Of a stretch of 64,000 bases of DNA, positions 25,785 to 36,696 are shown one piece after another. Source of the DNA: Pandoraea sp. PE-S2T-3 (GTDB taxonomy: Bacteria; Pseudomonadota; Gammaproteobacteria; Burkholderiales; Burkholderiaceae); NCBI RefSeq assembly GCF_002179965.1, contig NZ_NGUQ01000015.1, positions 124,001-188,000 on the forward strand. The letters are read 5' to 3'. A program made the position numbers and the translations under genes. Position 1 is the first letter of the stretch, and each line of letters starts with the position of its first letter. Below the pieces are notes generated by a model, which was not told the origin of the DNA, searched no databases, and was given only the letters and a program-made list of their open reading frames with translations.

Positions 25785-26870
25785 ATGGCCGAGGAGCTTC
25801 CGCAGGACTTTTCCGCTTTCGCCGGCGAGCGTTCGCTCGGCGAGCACCCGCCCTTCGATGCCGCCGCCCTGTCGCAGTGGCTCGCCACCCACGTCGACGG
25901 TTACGCCGGGCCGTTGCGCATCGCGCAGTTCAACGGCGGCCAGTCCAACCCCACCTATCGCCTGAGTACGCCCGGCGCCGAGTACGTGCTGCGCACCAAG
26001 CCCGCGCCTGCCGCGAAGCTGCTGCCGTCGGCACACGCGATCGAGCGCGAGTACCGCGTCATGCATGCGCTGGCTGACACCGATGTCCCGGTCGCCCGCA
26101 TGCTCGGCTTGTGCGAGGACGAAACCGTCATCGGTCTGGCGTTCTACGTGATGGCATACGTACCGGGGCGCGTGCTGTGGGACCCGTCGCTGCCGGGAAT
26201 GTCGCCGCCTGAACGCACTGCCATTTATGACGAGATGAACCGCGTGATCTCCGCGCTGCATCGCGTCGACTACCGCGCGATAGGTCTGGAAACCTACGGC
26301 AAACCCAGCGACTACATCGCGCGCCAGATTGCCCGTTGGAGCAAGCAGTACCGCGCGTCGGAGACCGAGCCGATCGAAGCGATGGACCGGCTCATCGACT
26401 GGCTGCCCGCGCACCTTCCCTCGGGCGAACCGGAGCGCACGACGATCGTGCACGGCGACTTCCGGCTCGACAATCTGATCTTCCATCCGAGCGAGCCGCG
26501 TGTACTTGCCGTGCTCGACTGGGAGCTGTCGACGCTGGGCGACCCGCTCGCCGATTTCAGCTATCACTGCATGGCGTGGCATGTCAGCCCGGGCGTGTTT
26601 CGCGGTATCGCCGGACTCGACTGGGCGGCCTTGGGCATTCCCGATGAACAAGATTACGTGGCGCGCTACAGCGAGCGCACCGGCATCGCCCGCCCGCCGC
26701 AATGGCACTTCTATCTCGCGTACAACATGTTCCGTATCGCGGCGATTCTGCAAGGGATCATGAAGCGCGTCGCCGATGGCACGGCGGCGAGCCAGCAAGC
26801 GCTCGACGCAGGAAAACGTGCGCGCCCCATGGCCGAACTCGCATGGCAATACGCACAGCATCGCGACTGA
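25785..26870 (+). CDS. APH-fold kinase resembling the ACAD10/ACAD11 kinase domain (LvaA-like, putative 4-hydroxyacyl-CoA kinase)
   Basis: 361 aa aminoglycoside-phosphotransferase fold. FNGGQSNPTYRLSTPGAEYVL is the nucleotide loop. VHGDFRLDNLIFHP is the catalytic Brenner motif, and VLDWELSTLGDPLADFSYHC is the magnesium-binding segment. These strings follow the N-terminal domain of animal ACAD11 very closely. In Pseudomonas putida the related LvaA phosphorylates 4-hydroxyvaleryl-CoA. AGGAG precedes the ATG by six bases. The following gene is the matching acyl-CoA dehydrogenase, 27 bases downstream. Not an antibiotic-resistance kinase. Function is inferred from the family and the pairing. Confidence 0.85.
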   Translation: MAEELPQDFSAFAGERSLGEHPPFDAAALSQWLATHVDGYAGPLRIAQFNGGQSNPTYRLSTPGAEYVLRTKPAPAAKLLPSAHAIEREYRVMHALADTDVPVARMLGLCEDETVIGLAFYVMAYVPGRVLWDPSLPGMSPPERTAIYDEMNRVISALHRVDYRAIGLETYGKPSDYIARQIARWSKQYRASETEPIEAMDRLIDWLPAHLPSGEPERTTIVHGDFRLDNLIFHPSEPRVLAVLDWELSTLGDPLADFSYHCMAWHVSPGVFRGIAGLDWAALGIPDEQDYVARYSERTGIARPPQWHFYLAYNMFRIAAILQGIMKRVADGTAASQQALDAGKRARPMAELAWQYAQHRD

Positions 26871-26897
26871 CAAGACAACTGGAGCACGGCAAACCTC

Positions 26898-28121
<1,224 letters not shown>

Positions 28122-28207
28122 GACCGAGGCGTCTGCGAAGCTGGCGCCAGTGCATGCCTCGGCAGCCCCGTGGCCCTAGGGGCCTCTCCCGGGGCGGCCT
28201 GACCCGC

Positions 28208-28232
28208 TTGGCCCTGTCGACGGCAGGGCCAA
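28208..28232 (+). terminator. Stem-loop after the acyl-CoA operon
   Basis: TTGGCCCTG pairs with CAGGGCCAA around a seven-base loop, 87 bases after the last stop codon of the operon. It is not followed by a T-run. Confidence 0.55.
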
Positions 28233-28340
28233 ACGTTCTGTGGTGTAATTTCCGGGTTTTGTCACCCATTTCGCCACTGTGCCGAGCGCATGTGCTGTGT
28301 CAATGCGCTTCCGACGCCCACCGATTTCGAGGAGCTGCAA

Positions 28341-29033
28341 TTGATTCAGGTCTATTCCTGGGCCACGCCCAACGGTCACAAAGTCCACATCATGCTGGAG
28401 GAATGCGGGCTGCCGTACCACGCGCACGCGGTCGATATCGGCGCGGGCGACCAGTTCAAAGAGGCGTTTCTCGCCATTTCCCCGAACAACAAGATCCCGG
28501 CCATCGTCGATGAGAACGGCCCGGACGGCAAGCCGATCTCGCTGTTCGAGTCGGGCGCCATCCTGACGTATCTCGCTGGCAAGACGGGCCGTTTCCTGCC
28601 CGCCGACGTGCGTGGCAAGTACGAAACCCTCGAATGGCTGATGTTCCAGATGGGCGGCGTGGGCCCGATGCTGGGGCAGGCGCACCACTTCCGCATCTAT
28701 GCGCCAGAGAAGATCGACTACGCCATCAAGCGCTATACCAATGAAGCCCGCCGTCTGTACGGCGTACTCGACAGGCGCCTGAGCGATCACCCCTACGTGG
28801 CGGCCGACGAATACACCATCGCCGACATCGCCATCTGGCCGTGGCTGCGCTCGTGGAAGAATCAGGGCGTGGAGTTATCGGACTTCCCGAACGTGCAGCG
28901 GTGGTTCGAGGCCATCGAGGCGCGTCCGGCGGTGCAGCGCGGCATCAAGGTACTCGCCGACGCGCGCAAGCCGTTGCAGGACGACAAGGCCCGCGAGATG
29001 CTGTTCGGGGCCACGCAATACGCACGCCGCTGA
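28341..29033 (+). CDS. Glutathione S-transferase, YfcG/YghU-like (Nu class)
   Basis: 230 aa. The opening IQVYSWATPNGHKVHIMLEE, the NNKIPAIVDENGPDG loop and LFESGAILTYLAGKTG match E. coli YfcG, a disulphide-bond reductase that uses two glutathiones without an active-site cysteine. The helical domain has DEYTIADIAIWPWLRSW. I prefer a TTG start at 28341: AGGAG lies eight bases upstream, and the product then starts M-I-Q-V-Y as YfcG starts M-I-D-L-Y. An ATG at 28290 would add 17 unmatched residues. It stands alone after the acyl-CoA operon. Confidence 0.88.
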   Translation: MIQVYSWATPNGHKVHIMLEECGLPYHAHAVDIGAGDQFKEAFLAISPNNKIPAIVDENGPDGKPISLFESGAILTYLAGKTGRFLPADVRGKYETLEWLMFQMGGVGPMLGQAHHFRIYAPEKIDYAIKRYTNEARRLYGVLDRRLSDHPYVAADEYTIADIAIWPWLRSWKNQGVELSDFPNVQRWFEAIEARPAVQRGIKVLADARKPLQDDKAREMLFGATQYARR

Positions 29034-29305
29034 CGTGCTGACGCCCGGCGCGGGGCCGTCTCCCGCGCCAAGTCATTTACACTTCGAAACAACGTGCACG
29101 AATCGCGAGGTATCGCCAAGGCGTCGGCGGTGCTAATCTAGCGAAAATTTCCCGGTGTTACCGCACGGCGGATGACACCGGATGCTGTCTCCGACACGGC
29201 CGGCTGCCGTCAGTATCTTGTAGTTTGCAGTTCGCAATTCGTGTTTCGCAGTGCACTTCGCGCATTGCCCGCCGCTGGCTTTTGGAAGATCCGGGAGATC
29301 CACAT

Positions 29306-29641
29306 ATGTCAGGCAAATTCGAACTCAAGCGCAGTCCCAACGGTGAGTTTCACTTTCACCTGCTGGCCGACAGCGGCCACATCATCCTGTCTTCCGAAAC
29401 CTACAAGGCGCGTGCGTCGGCACAGAACGGCATCGAGTCCGTGCGCAAGAACGCCGGTGAAGACCATCGCTTCGAGCGCAAGACGTCCACCTCGGGGCGT
29501 CCCTACTTCGTGCTGAAGGCGCGCAACGGCGAGATCATCGGGCAAAGCCAGATGTTCTCGTCGTCCGAGCAGATGGAAGACGGCATCACGCAAGTCAAGC
29601 GCGATGCCCCGGCGGCGTCGGTGAGCGATCTGTCGCACTGA
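29306..29641 (+). CDS. yegP: YegP family protein (DUF1508)
   Basis: 111 aa made of two tandem DUF1508 repeats. The first is GKFELKRSPNGEFHFHLLA with SSETYKARASAQNGIESVRK. The second is RPYFVLKARNGEIIGQSQMF with SSSEQMEDGITQVKRD. The small alpha-beta fold is widespread and its biochemical role is unknown. GGGAGA precedes the ATG by seven bases. The 270 bp upstream hold no gene and presumably the promoter. Confidence 0.9.
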   Translation: MSGKFELKRSPNGEFHFHLLADSGHIILSSETYKARASAQNGIESVRKNAGEDHRFERKTSTSGRPYFVLKARNGEIIGQSQMFSSSEQMEDGITQVKRDAPAASVSDLSH

Positions 29642-29660
29642 CGGCAAAGTGGACGCGCAT

Positions 29661-29681
29661 CCCCGGCGTCACACGCCGGGG
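29661..29681. terminator. Stem-loop between yegP and the Rhs unit
   Basis: CCCCGGCGT pairs with ACGCCGGGG around a three-base loop. The genes on either side converge (yegP plus strand, lipoprotein minus strand), so it may stop both. No long T-run on the plus side; the minus side lacks one too. Confidence 0.6.
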
Positions 29682-29690
29682 CCCCCTGAA

Positions 29691-30623
29691 TCATTTTTCA
29701 TGCGCCCGGGCGATCGGTTCCTTGTTCCACTTCTCGTCGGTCAAACTTGGCGAGCAGTTGGTCACCACCGCATCGCCGTTGCTTCTCGCGCTCGGCCAAA
29801 TGCAGATCCCATTGGCGCTGAGGACTTTCGTGCTGGCGTTGTAATCGAACCATGGCGGCACCGACCCCGGCAACGCGACTACCGCGTCGTACCGGCCGAG
29901 CGCCGGATTGTGGGTGAGTCGCAATACGGGCACGTATGGCGCACCGCGCGGCACCCATCCGGCGTAGACCGAGCGTTCCGGGTTATTCAATTCGAAGAAG
30001 CTCTGTTTGACCTCACCATCCGTACAGGGCATGACGCGCATCGGACTCGTGTCAGTGACGCCACCTGTCAGACAGCTGTCCGGATAGCGGACAGACCGGA
30101 GTCGGTAAGGGCCTTCCGGCAACAGCTTATGCACCCTCACGCACGACACCTTGCCCCCGAGCGTGCCACTTTTATAGCCGTTGGCAATCAACACATCCTT
30201 ACCGTCGCCATCGTTCAGGCGCGTACCGACTGACTTGTCCTGACTCAGCCCGACACCGGTTTTGGCCACATTCCCCGTCAATTCGCCCCCCGTCCTGAAC
30301 GACACCACATACTTGGCAAATGGCTGCGATCCGTTGCACGACGGCTCATCGTGGAACTCGATTTCCATACCTTCATGGGCGCCGGAAATCGAAAATGAGT
30401 AGTACTCGTCGTTTTTACACTGACCCGACTGGGTAAAGTCGATACTCCCCCCGTCATACAGGGCGAAGCTGCATGTCTTGTCGACGTCGTTCTCGTACAT
30501 GGTGATGTTGGGCAACGCGTAGTTTTTCGGCGTCACGGTCTGGCACGCGCCCAGCGCCGCGACGCTGAGGATGAGCAGACCGCGCAGCACGGTCCAAAGT
30601 CGACTTCGAAGGGTATTGCCCAT
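29691..30623 (-). CDS. Putative lipoprotein with a ricin/CdtA-like C-terminal region, last gene of the Rhs unit
   Basis: 310 aa. A lipoprotein signal ends at LGAC with Cys27, so the mature protein is probably lipid-anchored. Residue Gln at +2 favours the outer membrane. Residues ~40-140 contain several cysteines in short beta-like repeats (MYENDVDKTCSFALYDGG, ISGAHEGMEIEFHDEPSC), faintly crystallin-like. Residues ~165-305 contain YRLRSVRYPDSCLTGG, MRVMPCTDGEVKQSFFEL and NGICIWPSARSNG. This recalls beta-trefoil (ricin-like) lectins such as the lipoprotein subunits CdtA/CdtC, but the match is weak. GAGGTGA precedes the ATG. The gap to the upstream gene is eight bases, so it is in the same operon. 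It may be a surface receptor or carrier for the Rhs proteins. Confidence 0.6.
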   Translation of the reverse strand: MGNTLRSRLWTVLRGLLILSVAALGACQTVTPKNYALPNITMYENDVDKTCSFALYDGGSIDFTQSGQCKNDEYYSFSISGAHEGMEIEFHDEPSCNGSQPFAKYVVSFRTGGELTGNVAKTGVGLSQDKSVGTRLNDGDGKDVLIANGYKSGTLGGKVSCVRVHKLLPEGPYRLRSVRYPDSCLTGGVTDTSPMRVMPCTDGEVKQSFFELNNPERSVYAGWVPRGAPYVPVLRLTHNPALGRYDAVVALPGSVPPWFDYNASTKVLSANGICIWPSARSNGDAVVTNCSPSLTDEKWNKEPIARAHEK

Positions 30624-30631
30624 GATTCACC

Positions 30632-31723
30632 TCACCTGACGCCGTCACCGGCAACTTTCTCGCTCGGGTTGAGCACTTCAAACGACAGACGCCGGGAACT
30701 CTGCCGCCCTCCCTCGTGAAACCCCACCTGATACTCGATGAGCAGCCGTGAGCCATGCGCCAATGGTGCGAGCCACGCGGCCGGCACCGTCGTAAAAACA
30801 CCTTGTGCCGCCTCAGTCGACGTGACCCGGTGCGCCGTGCGCATGTAGTGCTGGTAAGCACCCGGTTGCTGCGCGCTCGTACCGTCGCACCACAGCCAGA
30901 GCTGCTGCCCTTCGAATGCGAGATGCCAGCGCGGCAGGTCGACGCGCAACCCGTTGGGCAACTTGTCCGGCTCGATGCGATCGCTGCCGGCCAGATCCGG
31001 CAACTGCGGCATCGGCATGTCTTGCAGGTTGAACGCCGTCACGACCAGCGACAGCCGTGACGAGTCCGCCATGTCGCCGTCTCGATCGACCGTGTAACCC
31101 ACTTCTACAGTGGCATTCACATTCGCCGCGACGAGATACGGCTCGATCCCGAACGGGAGAAAATCCGGCACAGTGGCCGGCACCGTCTGCCACGCCGTGT
31201 CGATGCTGCCTGCGTCGCTCACGCCATGCCAATGCACCTGCACGCGCTGCCCGGCGAGCATGCCGCCATAGCGCACGTGAACTGCTGTGCCTTGCAGCGC
31301 AGAGATCGGATTGAGCCGCCCGCCCGGCGCATCGGAAACGATCGGCGGCACCAGATCCAGTGGTGGTACGAGCAAGACAAGAATCGTCTTCTCCAGCGCA
31401 GTGCCGACGACGGTGCCATCGGGCTTCTCACATCGATACGTAATGCTGTGATTGCCTTCGGCCAGCGCACGCAGGGCACTGCCCGGATAGCGCACCTCGA
31501 TCGGACCGACGTTCTCGTCGTCATCGGTCAGCGCACGCGTCATCGATGGCACATCTACGCCGTCGACCATGCAAAACAATCCGTCACCCGGCGCGGTGCC
31601 CGGGGGGAACATCGGCACGTCGGCCGGCAGCGTGTCCTCGTTGGCGGCAAGATACGCCGCGCTCACGCCGTTGGCGTCGACTTCCGGCGCCACCTTCAAT
31701 GGGAAAAACGGAAACTGTTTCAT
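30632..31723 (-). CDS. Ig-like beta-sandwich protein of the Rhs unit, unknown function
   Basis: 363 aa. The segment VHVRYGGMLAGQRVQVHWHG through VEVGYTVDRDGDMADSSRLS resembles the Ig-like repeat found in Pseudomonas surface and Rhs-linked proteins (R-Y-x-G-M, G-Q-x-V-x-V-x-W-x-G, then S-S-x-L-x-L-x-V). Two or three such beta-sandwich units may be present. There is no signal peptide. Its ATG overlaps the stop of the upstream rhs gene (ATGA), so it is translationally coupled to it. That coupling makes a role as partner, chaperone or adaptor of the Rhs protein likely. I cannot name the family. Confidence 0.65.
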   Translation of the reverse strand: MKQFPFFPLKVAPEVDANGVSAAYLAANEDTLPADVPMFPPGTAPGDGLFCMVDGVDVPSMTRALTDDDENVGPIEVRYPGSALRALAEGNHSITYRCEKPDGTVVGTALEKTILVLLVPPLDLVPPIVSDAPGGRLNPISALQGTAVHVRYGGMLAGQRVQVHWHGVSDAGSIDTAWQTVPATVPDFLPFGIEPYLVAANVNATVEVGYTVDRDGDMADSSRLSLVVTAFNLQDMPMPQLPDLAGSDRIEPDKLPNGLRVDLPRWHLAFEGQQLWLWCDGTSAQQPGAYQHYMRTAHRVTSTEAAQGVFTTVPAAWLAPLAHGSRLLIEYQVGFHEGGRQSSRRLSFEVLNPSEKVAGDGVR

Positions 31724-34700
31724 ACCGTGCTCTCTTCATTGGATTCATCCGCCGCTGTACCCGACTGCCTTCGTCGAATCTCCAACGACGCTTGTGACGG
31801 CGCCGAATAATAAGAACCCGATGACGTGGAGCCCGACGCCATGCCGGAAATGTTGGTGAAAGTTTGGTAAGCACCGTTCGCGAACAGACCCGTCAGGCCG
31901 ACGGTCGATGCGGTGCTCGGCGCAGGTGATGACGGCAGCGATGCGACCGTGCCCGCCGAAGACACAGAGCCGCCCCGCGATACCTGCGGGCTTGCGCTCG
32001 ACAACCGGGTGACCGCCGTACGCGCCGCCTCACGAAATCCCGGCGTTTCGACCGGCAGTCCCCTCCTCGACGATCGCATCCGATCCACGACACTGCGCAT
32101 GGTGCGGTGCACCGATTGGTGGGCCGCCCGCGCCGGTGCGATCGCGAGGCCGATACCGATCATGCCGACCACACCACTCGCCACCGTGAAGGCTTGCGCC
32201 ACATCGCTCGCCCCCGTCGTACTCAGCACGATATCCGCCGTCGAAAGCATGCCGGCGACGCTGCTCGTAATGATCGATGCCGCCACCGCCAGTTGTCCCG
32301 AGGAAACACTGACTACCGCACCGGTGGCCGTGAGCGCGGCCGTCACACCGACCTTGCCTAAGGCTGCCGCACCGGTGAGTGCGAGCGCCGCCCCCGCCGC
32401 ACTGAACCCGCCCGCCGAGACGACGGTCAGCGCAATGCCTGCCATGACCCCCAGCACGCCAATCACACCACCGAGCCAACTGGGCAGATGCCCGCTCGGA
32501 TCGATCGCATTGACCGGGTCGATGCGTGCGTACGCATTCACGCCACCACCGTCGAACGGCGAGAACGTATCCGGCACCATGAAACGCCCGAGCACCGGCG
32601 AGTACATGCGGGCATTGCCGAGCCACAACCACTGCGTCAGCGGGTCGACGAGTTCGCCATCGTGGCCGGGCACGCCGTCGAGGGTTGCCGTGTCGGCGCG
32701 ATAGCCGGTCGGGCCGTAGACCACCCGCTGCGACGCGCTCGCCGGACCGTGCGTGGCGACCACACTGGCCTGCCAGTCGGTGGCGTACACGCGCAACGCC
32801 CCGGCTTCATCGATGTCGCCAAGGGTTTCGGCACCGGCGCTGCCGTCGCCCAGATAGGCACGCGAGAACGCGCCGCGAATCTCCGTGACGAGCCGGTTTT
32901 CGCGGAATACGCGCTCGTGCACGGGTTGCCCTGCGCGTACCACGCGGTGCTGTTCGTCCAGCGCGTTGTATTGATACTCGACGTGAGCCCCATCCTTCCG
33001 CCCAATGGATGTCACCTGATCGAGCGCGTTGTAGGTCACCGTGTGGCCCTGCTCTGCCTCGATCATGCGACCGGCGCCGTCGTAGCGGAAAGTCTCGCGA
33101 CCGTCTGCACTGCCATAGCCGGTGCGAACCAGCGAGGTCAACTGGGTAGGATCGAGCGCGTTGTCATAGTGATAGACGACCAGCGCCGACGGTTCATCGG
33201 TCGGCGGCCACGAGATGATCTGCCGGATGTTGTCGAAGGCATCGAAGGTCCATTGCTGCATCATGATGCGCCGCGTGGGGAGGTGCGGATCACGTGGTGC
33301 GTCTTCGCCGATGGCGTAGTACAAATCAATACGGCCGCGCGGATCGTAGGCGAAATTCTCGGTGAGCATCACCTGACCACCCACCATGCGCTGGCGCACG
33401 GACAGCGCATCGGTCGCGTCATATTGCTGCGTGATGGACATGCCGGGCTGACCGGGGGCGTCGTAGTCACGCTGCACTTCCCGCCCCACATCGTCGTAGG
33501 TGTACGTGGTAGTCAGTCGCAGTTGCGCGGCCTGATGGACCTGCTGCTGCCGCACGCGGCCCAGCGCGTCGTAAGCGAAACTCACCGCCACGCCGGCACA
33601 ATCGATCTGCGTCAGACGGCCGATCCCGGGCGCGTACTGGTAGCGATAGACATTGCCGGCGACATCGTCGTAAGTGAGCGGCAGCCCCAGCAGCGACCAC
33701 GTATGCCGGCAGACGCGCTCGCCGTCGGCGCCGGTGTACGAGACTTCCCGAAGGTTGCCCGTGGCATAGCGCAGGCAATGGTATTCCGAAGGCAGCGCCC
33801 CGTCGCTTTCGTGCCTCGCGTGGGTCAGCAAACCGGAGTGCGGATCGTATTCGAAGCCGGTCGTCACACCGTCAGCGTGGCGTTGCGTCACGTGGTCCGT
33901 GAGCGACGGATCGACGTCGTACACGGTTCGCTCACCTGCCGCGTTCTGCACAACACTCGGTTGCCTGCGGTCCGCGTGGTACTCCCATAACGTCACGCGC
34001 TCACCGACCGTCTGAGATGTTTTGCGCAGCAGTCCATCGAGATCGCGGCGTCCCACCTCGACGCCGTTCACGCGCAGCGTGGCGACCTCGTTCTCGTCCG
34101 AATGGGCAACGTAACTGCGCTCAACGACGTCGCCACTCGCGCCGTTTGGCAGCATGGTCCGCACTACCCGGTCGGCAAAGTCGAACTCGTAGGTCACGAC
34201 ACGCCCCACCGGGTCGGTGACGGCGACACAGCGCCCCACCCCGTCGTACTCGTAGCTTTGCCGGCTGATCAATCGGTTGCCGTTGTCGTAGCGCTCTTCC
34301 CATTCGACTTCATCGAATGCATTGCGCTGACGTACCACCCGCCCCGTTCGTTGGGCGACGGTGTCCAGCCAGATCGTTTCCTCTTGGGTGATCGGGTTCC
34401 ACTCGGCATGTTCCGTCATGCCATCCGGGCGAATCACGGCCGACTGACGCTCCCAGCCGTCGTACCGATATTGTGTGGTCGCCGCCAAGGGGGTGCCGTC
34501 GTGAACGTCGGTGATCGTCTCCGACACCAACCGGCCAAGCGTGTCGTAGACACAACGACGCACTTCAAAGGCCGCGCCCTGTTCGACATCGGGTTCGCGG
34601 CGCAGCGTGCTCACGTCGAGACCGGTGCCGTCGAACACGCGCGTATCCTCAACCCCGAATTCGTTGGCCGTCACCTGCCGCACGTTGCCACCGGCTTGCC

Positions 34701-36633
34701 CGACCAGAAAGTACGAATGCCGCACCGACGCGGTGTACGTGCTGTCGCCCGACGTCGGCGTCGTCGTCGATTCGACGATACGGCCCAACGCGTCGTGGAC
34801 GAAGGTCACGCGCGCGTCGGCGCCATCGCGCTGCGTTTCCAGCCCGGTGCGCACCGACACATGAATGGCCGTCGTACTTCGCGTCGTGTCGAAATCGGTG
34901 TGCTGCGTCTGCGTCGTCACCAGCGCGTCACCGCTCAGTTGATAGGTGAAATCGACAATCGTCTGCCAGGCCCACATCATCCGCGTGCGGCGCTTCACCC
35001 GGCCGTGCCGCAGCAACGACGCAGGCTCGTCGTAATACTCGGCCGTCACGGTCGTGTGAATCTCGCCGGGGGTCTCCAGCGTCTCCCCGATGCATTCGAG
35101 AAAACCCGGCGCACCCGCCACGAGGGAGGGCAACAGCCCGTAGCGATATCGAGTCGTGCGAGTGGGTGTTTGCCGAGCGGAACCGCGGCGGACCCACGCC
35201 GCCGTCGATGCCACGATGGCTTTCGACTTCATCGTTCTTGGCGTCGGCCAGACCGGGTCTGCTGGACATCCCGTTTCTCCCGCCGGGTTGTAGTAAGTGA
35301 TCTGCTCCCGAATGCCATCGGGCGTAAGCGTCTCGACGAGATTGCCGTAGTCGTCGTAGCGGAAAGTGGTCACATCGTCGCGAAAGACACTGTCGCGACG
35401 AAACCGCTCGATACGCTCGGCGGGTAACTGAACGATCGCCGACTGATCGGCGAACGGTTTGCCGGGTTGGTCGTGATACTTCTCGAGCGTCTCGTGCTCG
35501 CAGCCGTCTTCGATGCGTCGCTCGATGCGCCGCAAGTGGAAGCGATCGAACTCGCGGTAGATCGTCACGAGCGGCTCGCCCTGCGGCCCGAGTTGGGTCT
35601 GCGTGCTGTGATAGCGATAGTCGACCAAGACTTTGTAAAGGGCGTCGGTCGCATCTTCCCAATCGACACCGGCACCAAAGCCGAGAAAGTTGTTCGTCGA
35701 ATACTGGTAGGTCGAGATACGTTGCGGCAACCCTTCGCCCGGGTCCATCACATGGCGAACGACATACGGCAGCCGCTCGGGCAACTTGTCGGGCGGATCG
35801 CCCGCCCGCCGCGGAAAGGCGTGCCCCTCTTCCTCATAGGCAAGGGTCTCGACACTGCCCGTCGGTGATATCACCTGCGTGAGGAATGGCAGGTCGGCCT
35901 CGGTGTAACGCTCGTAGCGCAACTGCCAGACCGCCTGTTCGGGCACCGGCAACCGTATCGCGGAGACGAGATCGCCATTGAGCGTCATGACGTAGTCGAC
36001 GGAGGTCGCGCCGGGGCCTGCGCCGGGCAGCGTGAGGGTCACGGCCTGATCGTTACGCGTGACGCGCAACAGCGGCTTTCGCTCGTGATCGTCGATGCCG
36101 ACAAGCGACGGATGCCCTGCAAAATGCTGCCATTGCAGATAGATCGAGCGCCCCTGTGCCGACACGATTTCCACCGGCACATAGGGTGACAGCGGATCGC
36201 TCTCGTCAAACATCACGAGGCGCTCGCGCCGCCCCGACTTGTACGTGACGATGACCGTCTTGTCCTGCTTCTGCACGGCAAACGTCGGCAACTTCCGGTC
36301 GGGGAATTCGATGCGATCGGGATAGACGATAGCCAGATGCGTTTCACCGTCGGACAGCGTCAGACGCTTCGTCGCCGGCAGCAGCCGCGTCATGGCCCAT
36401 GACCAGCCACGTCCCAGCCCGGCGTCGACGTTTTGCAACGGATCGAAGGCGAGTGACAGCGACAGGTCCGGCCCCGCCAGCGCGTTCATCGCGATCTTCG
36501 GCAATGCCACGCGAATGGAATACGTACCGGTGCGCGGATCCACCCCTTTCTCGAGGAAACTCAGGAAGCTCTGCGCGCCGGAGTACAACGCGCCACTATC
36601 AGCCTGAGAGCGTTCTTGCGGAATATCCTGCAT
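31720..36633 (-). CDS. Rhs/YD-repeat protein, copy 1 (downstream paralogue)
   Basis: 1637 aa. It opens with LYSGAQSFLSFLEKGV and a beta-rich N-domain, then dozens of YD repeats (YDALGRIVES, YDGVGRCVAVTDP, YEFDFADRVVRTMLP). The Rhs core ends with VNAYARIDPVNAIDPSGH near residue 1382. The last 255 residues are not a known toxin tip: ~100 residues of Gly/Ala/Val-rich hydrophobic helices, then a Ser/Pro/Thr-rich polar tail. There is no PAAR motif and no TcB/SpvB domain, so this is neither a T6SS Rhs spike nor a complete Tc component. GGAGG lies six bases before the ATG at 36633; a frame from 36678 adds 15 residues without support. No small immunity-like gene follows. Confidence 0.85.
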   Translation of the reverse strand: MQDIPQERSQADSGALYSGAQSFLSFLEKGVDPRTGTYSIRVALPKIAMNALAGPDLSLSLAFDPLQNVDAGLGRGWSWAMTRLLPATKRLTLSDGETHLAIVYPDRIEFPDRKLPTFAVQKQDKTVIVTYKSGRRERLVMFDESDPLSPYVPVEIVSAQGRSIYLQWQHFAGHPSLVGIDDHERKPLLRVTRNDQAVTLTLPGAGPGATSVDYVMTLNGDLVSAIRLPVPEQAVWQLRYERYTEADLPFLTQVISPTGSVETLAYEEEGHAFPRRAGDPPDKLPERLPYVVRHVMDPGEGLPQRISTYQYSTNNFLGFGAGVDWEDATDALYKVLVDYRYHSTQTQLGPQGEPLVTIYREFDRFHLRRIERRIEDGCEHETLEKYHDQPGKPFADQSAIVQLPAERIERFRRDSVFRDDVTTFRYDDYGNLVETLTPDGIREQITYYNPAGETGCPADPVWPTPRTMKSKAIVASTAAWVRRGSARQTPTRTTRYRYGLLPSLVAGAPGFLECIGETLETPGEIHTTVTAEYYDEPASLLRHGRVKRRTRMMWAWQTIVDFTYQLSGDALVTTQTQHTDFDTTRSTTAIHVSVRTGLETQRDGADARVTFVHDALGRIVESTTTPTSGDSTYTASVRHSYFLVGQAGGNVRQVTANEFGVEDTRVFDGTGLDVSTLRREPDVEQGAAFEVRRCVYDTLGRLVSETITDVHDGTPLAATTQYRYDGWERQSAVIRPDGMTEHAEWNPITQEETIWLDTVAQRTGRVVRQRNAFDEVEWEERYDNGNRLISRQSYEYDGVGRCVAVTDPVGRVVTYEFDFADRVVRTMLPNGASGDVVERSYVAHSDENEVATLRVNGVEVGRRDLDGLLRKTSQTVGERVTLWEYHADRRQPSVVQNAAGERTVYDVDPSLTDHVTQRHADGVTTGFEYDPHSGLLTHARHESDGALPSEYHCLRYATGNLREVSYTGADGERVCRHTWSLLGLPLTYDDVAGNVYRYQYAPGIGRLTQIDCAGVAVSFAYDALGRVRQQQVHQAAQLRLTTTYTYDDVGREVQRDYDAPGQPGMSITQQYDATDALSVRQRMVGGQVMLTENFAYDPRGRIDLYYAIGEDAPRDPHLPTRRIMMQQWTFDAFDNIRQIISWPPTDEPSALVVYHYDNALDPTQLTSLVRTGYGSADGRETFRYDGAGRMIEAEQGHTVTYNALDQVTSIGRKDGAHVEYQYNALDEQHRVVRAGQPVHERVFRENRLVTEIRGAFSRAYLGDGSAGAETLGDIDEAGALRVYATDWQASVVATHGPASASQRVVYGPTGYRADTATLDGVPGHDGELVDPLTQWLWLGNARMYSPVLGRFMVPDTFSPFDGGGVNAYARIDPVNAIDPSGHLPSWLGGVIGVLGVMAGIALTVVSAGGFSAAGAALALTGAAALGKVGVTAALTATGAVVSVSSGQLAVAASIITSSVAGMLSTADIVLSTTGASDVAQAFTVASGVVGMIGIGLAIAPARAAHQSVHRTMRSVVDRMRSSRRGLPVETPGFREAARTAVTRLSSASPQVSRGGSVSSAGTVASLPSSPAPSTASTVGLTGLFANGAYQTFTNISGMASGSTSSGSYYSAPSQASLEIRRRQSGTAADESNEESTV

Positions 36634-36696
36634 GGCATCCTCCCCTCGTCTGTCGGCGGGTGCTGCTGAAGCCTTCATTCACTTCATTCACTTCAC

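Noticed and set aside
25785-26870. APH-fold gene as an aminoglycoside resistance gene
   Set aside because: Its motifs follow the ACAD10/ACAD11 kinase domain and it sits in an acyl-CoA operon.
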